Below, in pieces: positions 63,957 to 64,000 of a DNA stretch of 64,000 bases. The notes under the pieces were generated by a model. That model was not told where the DNA came from. It worked only from the letters and a program-made list of their open reading frames with translations, and did not search any database. The translations under genes were made by a program, and so were the position numbers. The number at the start of each line of letters is the position of its first letter. Position 1 is the stretch's first letter. This DNA comes from Micromonospora orduensis (lineage in GTDB: Bacteria; Actinomycetota; Actinomycetes; Mycobacteriales; Micromonosporaceae), in contig NZ_VDFY01000138.1 of NCBI RefSeq assembly GCF_006228125.1, positions 1 through 64,000 of the forward strand, read 5' to 3'.

Positions 63957-64000
63957 ATGAGGAAAACGATCGCAGGACGCCGACTCGGGCGTGTGATCTC
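63957..64000 (+). CDS. Start of a further gene (cut by window edge)
   Basis: ATG 63957 has GAGGAG nine bases upstream and opens a frame MRKTIAGRRLGRVI that runs off the window. A short basic N-terminus of this kind is common in actinobacterial XRE-type regulators (family with DUF5753), but 14 residues are too few to decide. Confidence 0.35.
   Translation, partial: MRKTIAGRRLGRVI

Noticed and set aside
1-64000. CRISPR arrays, insertion sequences, tRNA or rRNA genes.
   Set aside because: No regularly spaced direct repeats, transposase motifs, or cloverleaf-like sequences were seen on either strand.
1-64000. Numerous long antisense frames opposite the NRPS, P450, YcaO and ABC transporter genes.
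   Set aside because: High GC in third codon positions creates long shadow frames; their translations are rich in Arg, Gly, Pro, Val or His and contain no coherent domains.

Overview
The window is about 70% GC by eye. It has GTG/TTG starts, start/stop overlaps of the ATGA and GTGA kind, and gene families typical of secondary-metabolite-rich actinomycetes. A Micromonosporaceae-like host is a reasonable inference, but no rRNA, tRNA or other taxonomic marker is present. Nearly the whole window is specialised metabolism, arranged as three blocks. Both window ends cut genes.

Block 1 (1 to 25538) is a dissociated nonribosomal peptide synthetase (NRPS) system. On the minus strand are an adenylation domain cut by the left edge, a free condensation protein, a free carrier protein, a terminal C-A-PCP-TE protein whose A domain is degenerate and truncated, and an MFS exporter. 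On the plus strand are a first P450 and then a long run of linked genes: a Rid-family protein, a seryl-tRNA-synthetase-like amino acid:carrier-protein ligase, a transglutaminase-like protein, two free carrier proteins, two free A domains, two paralogous Cys-nucleophile alpha/beta-hydrolase-like proteins, a serine-type C-A-PCP fused to a C-terminal MbtH domain, an MbtH-like-A-PCP protein and a second P450. Amino acids are probably loaded on free carriers, tailored there, moved by trans-acting transferases and assembled by several small proteins.

Between blocks 1 and 2 (25663 to 28235) sit a secreted carbohydrate-binding-like protein and a GH15 glycosidase. They look unrelated to either block.

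Block 2 (28363 to 41092) is the least familiar region. It holds three ATP-grasp ligases, an AurF-like diiron N-oxygenase, two dCTP-deaminase-fold proteins (one fused to PEP-synthase/PPDK-type domains), a CYTH triphosphate-binding protein, a small P-loop kinase, a HIT protein, a calcineurin-type phosphoesterase and an MFS transporter. I infer an undescribed pathway that builds an amino-acid or peptide conjugate on a nucleotide-like or phosphorylated scaffold with an N-oxygenated group.

Block 3 (41795 to 62525) is a ribosomal-peptide (RiPP) locus. It has a LuxR/LAL regulator, a lipoprotein, a fused ThiF-YcaO cyclodehydratase, a SagB-type oxidase, a complete NHLM exporter (fusion protein, C39-peptidase ABC transporter, second ABC transporter), a divergent MerR regulator, two nitrile-hydratase-like-leader precursors, a second YcaO with its TfuA partner, and a B12-type radical SAM enzyme. 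One precursor core is packed with cysteines (azole chemistry). The other has no Cys, Ser or Thr at all and fits backbone thioamidation by TfuA-YcaO. The window ends with a MalY-type PLP enzyme and the first codons of a further gene.
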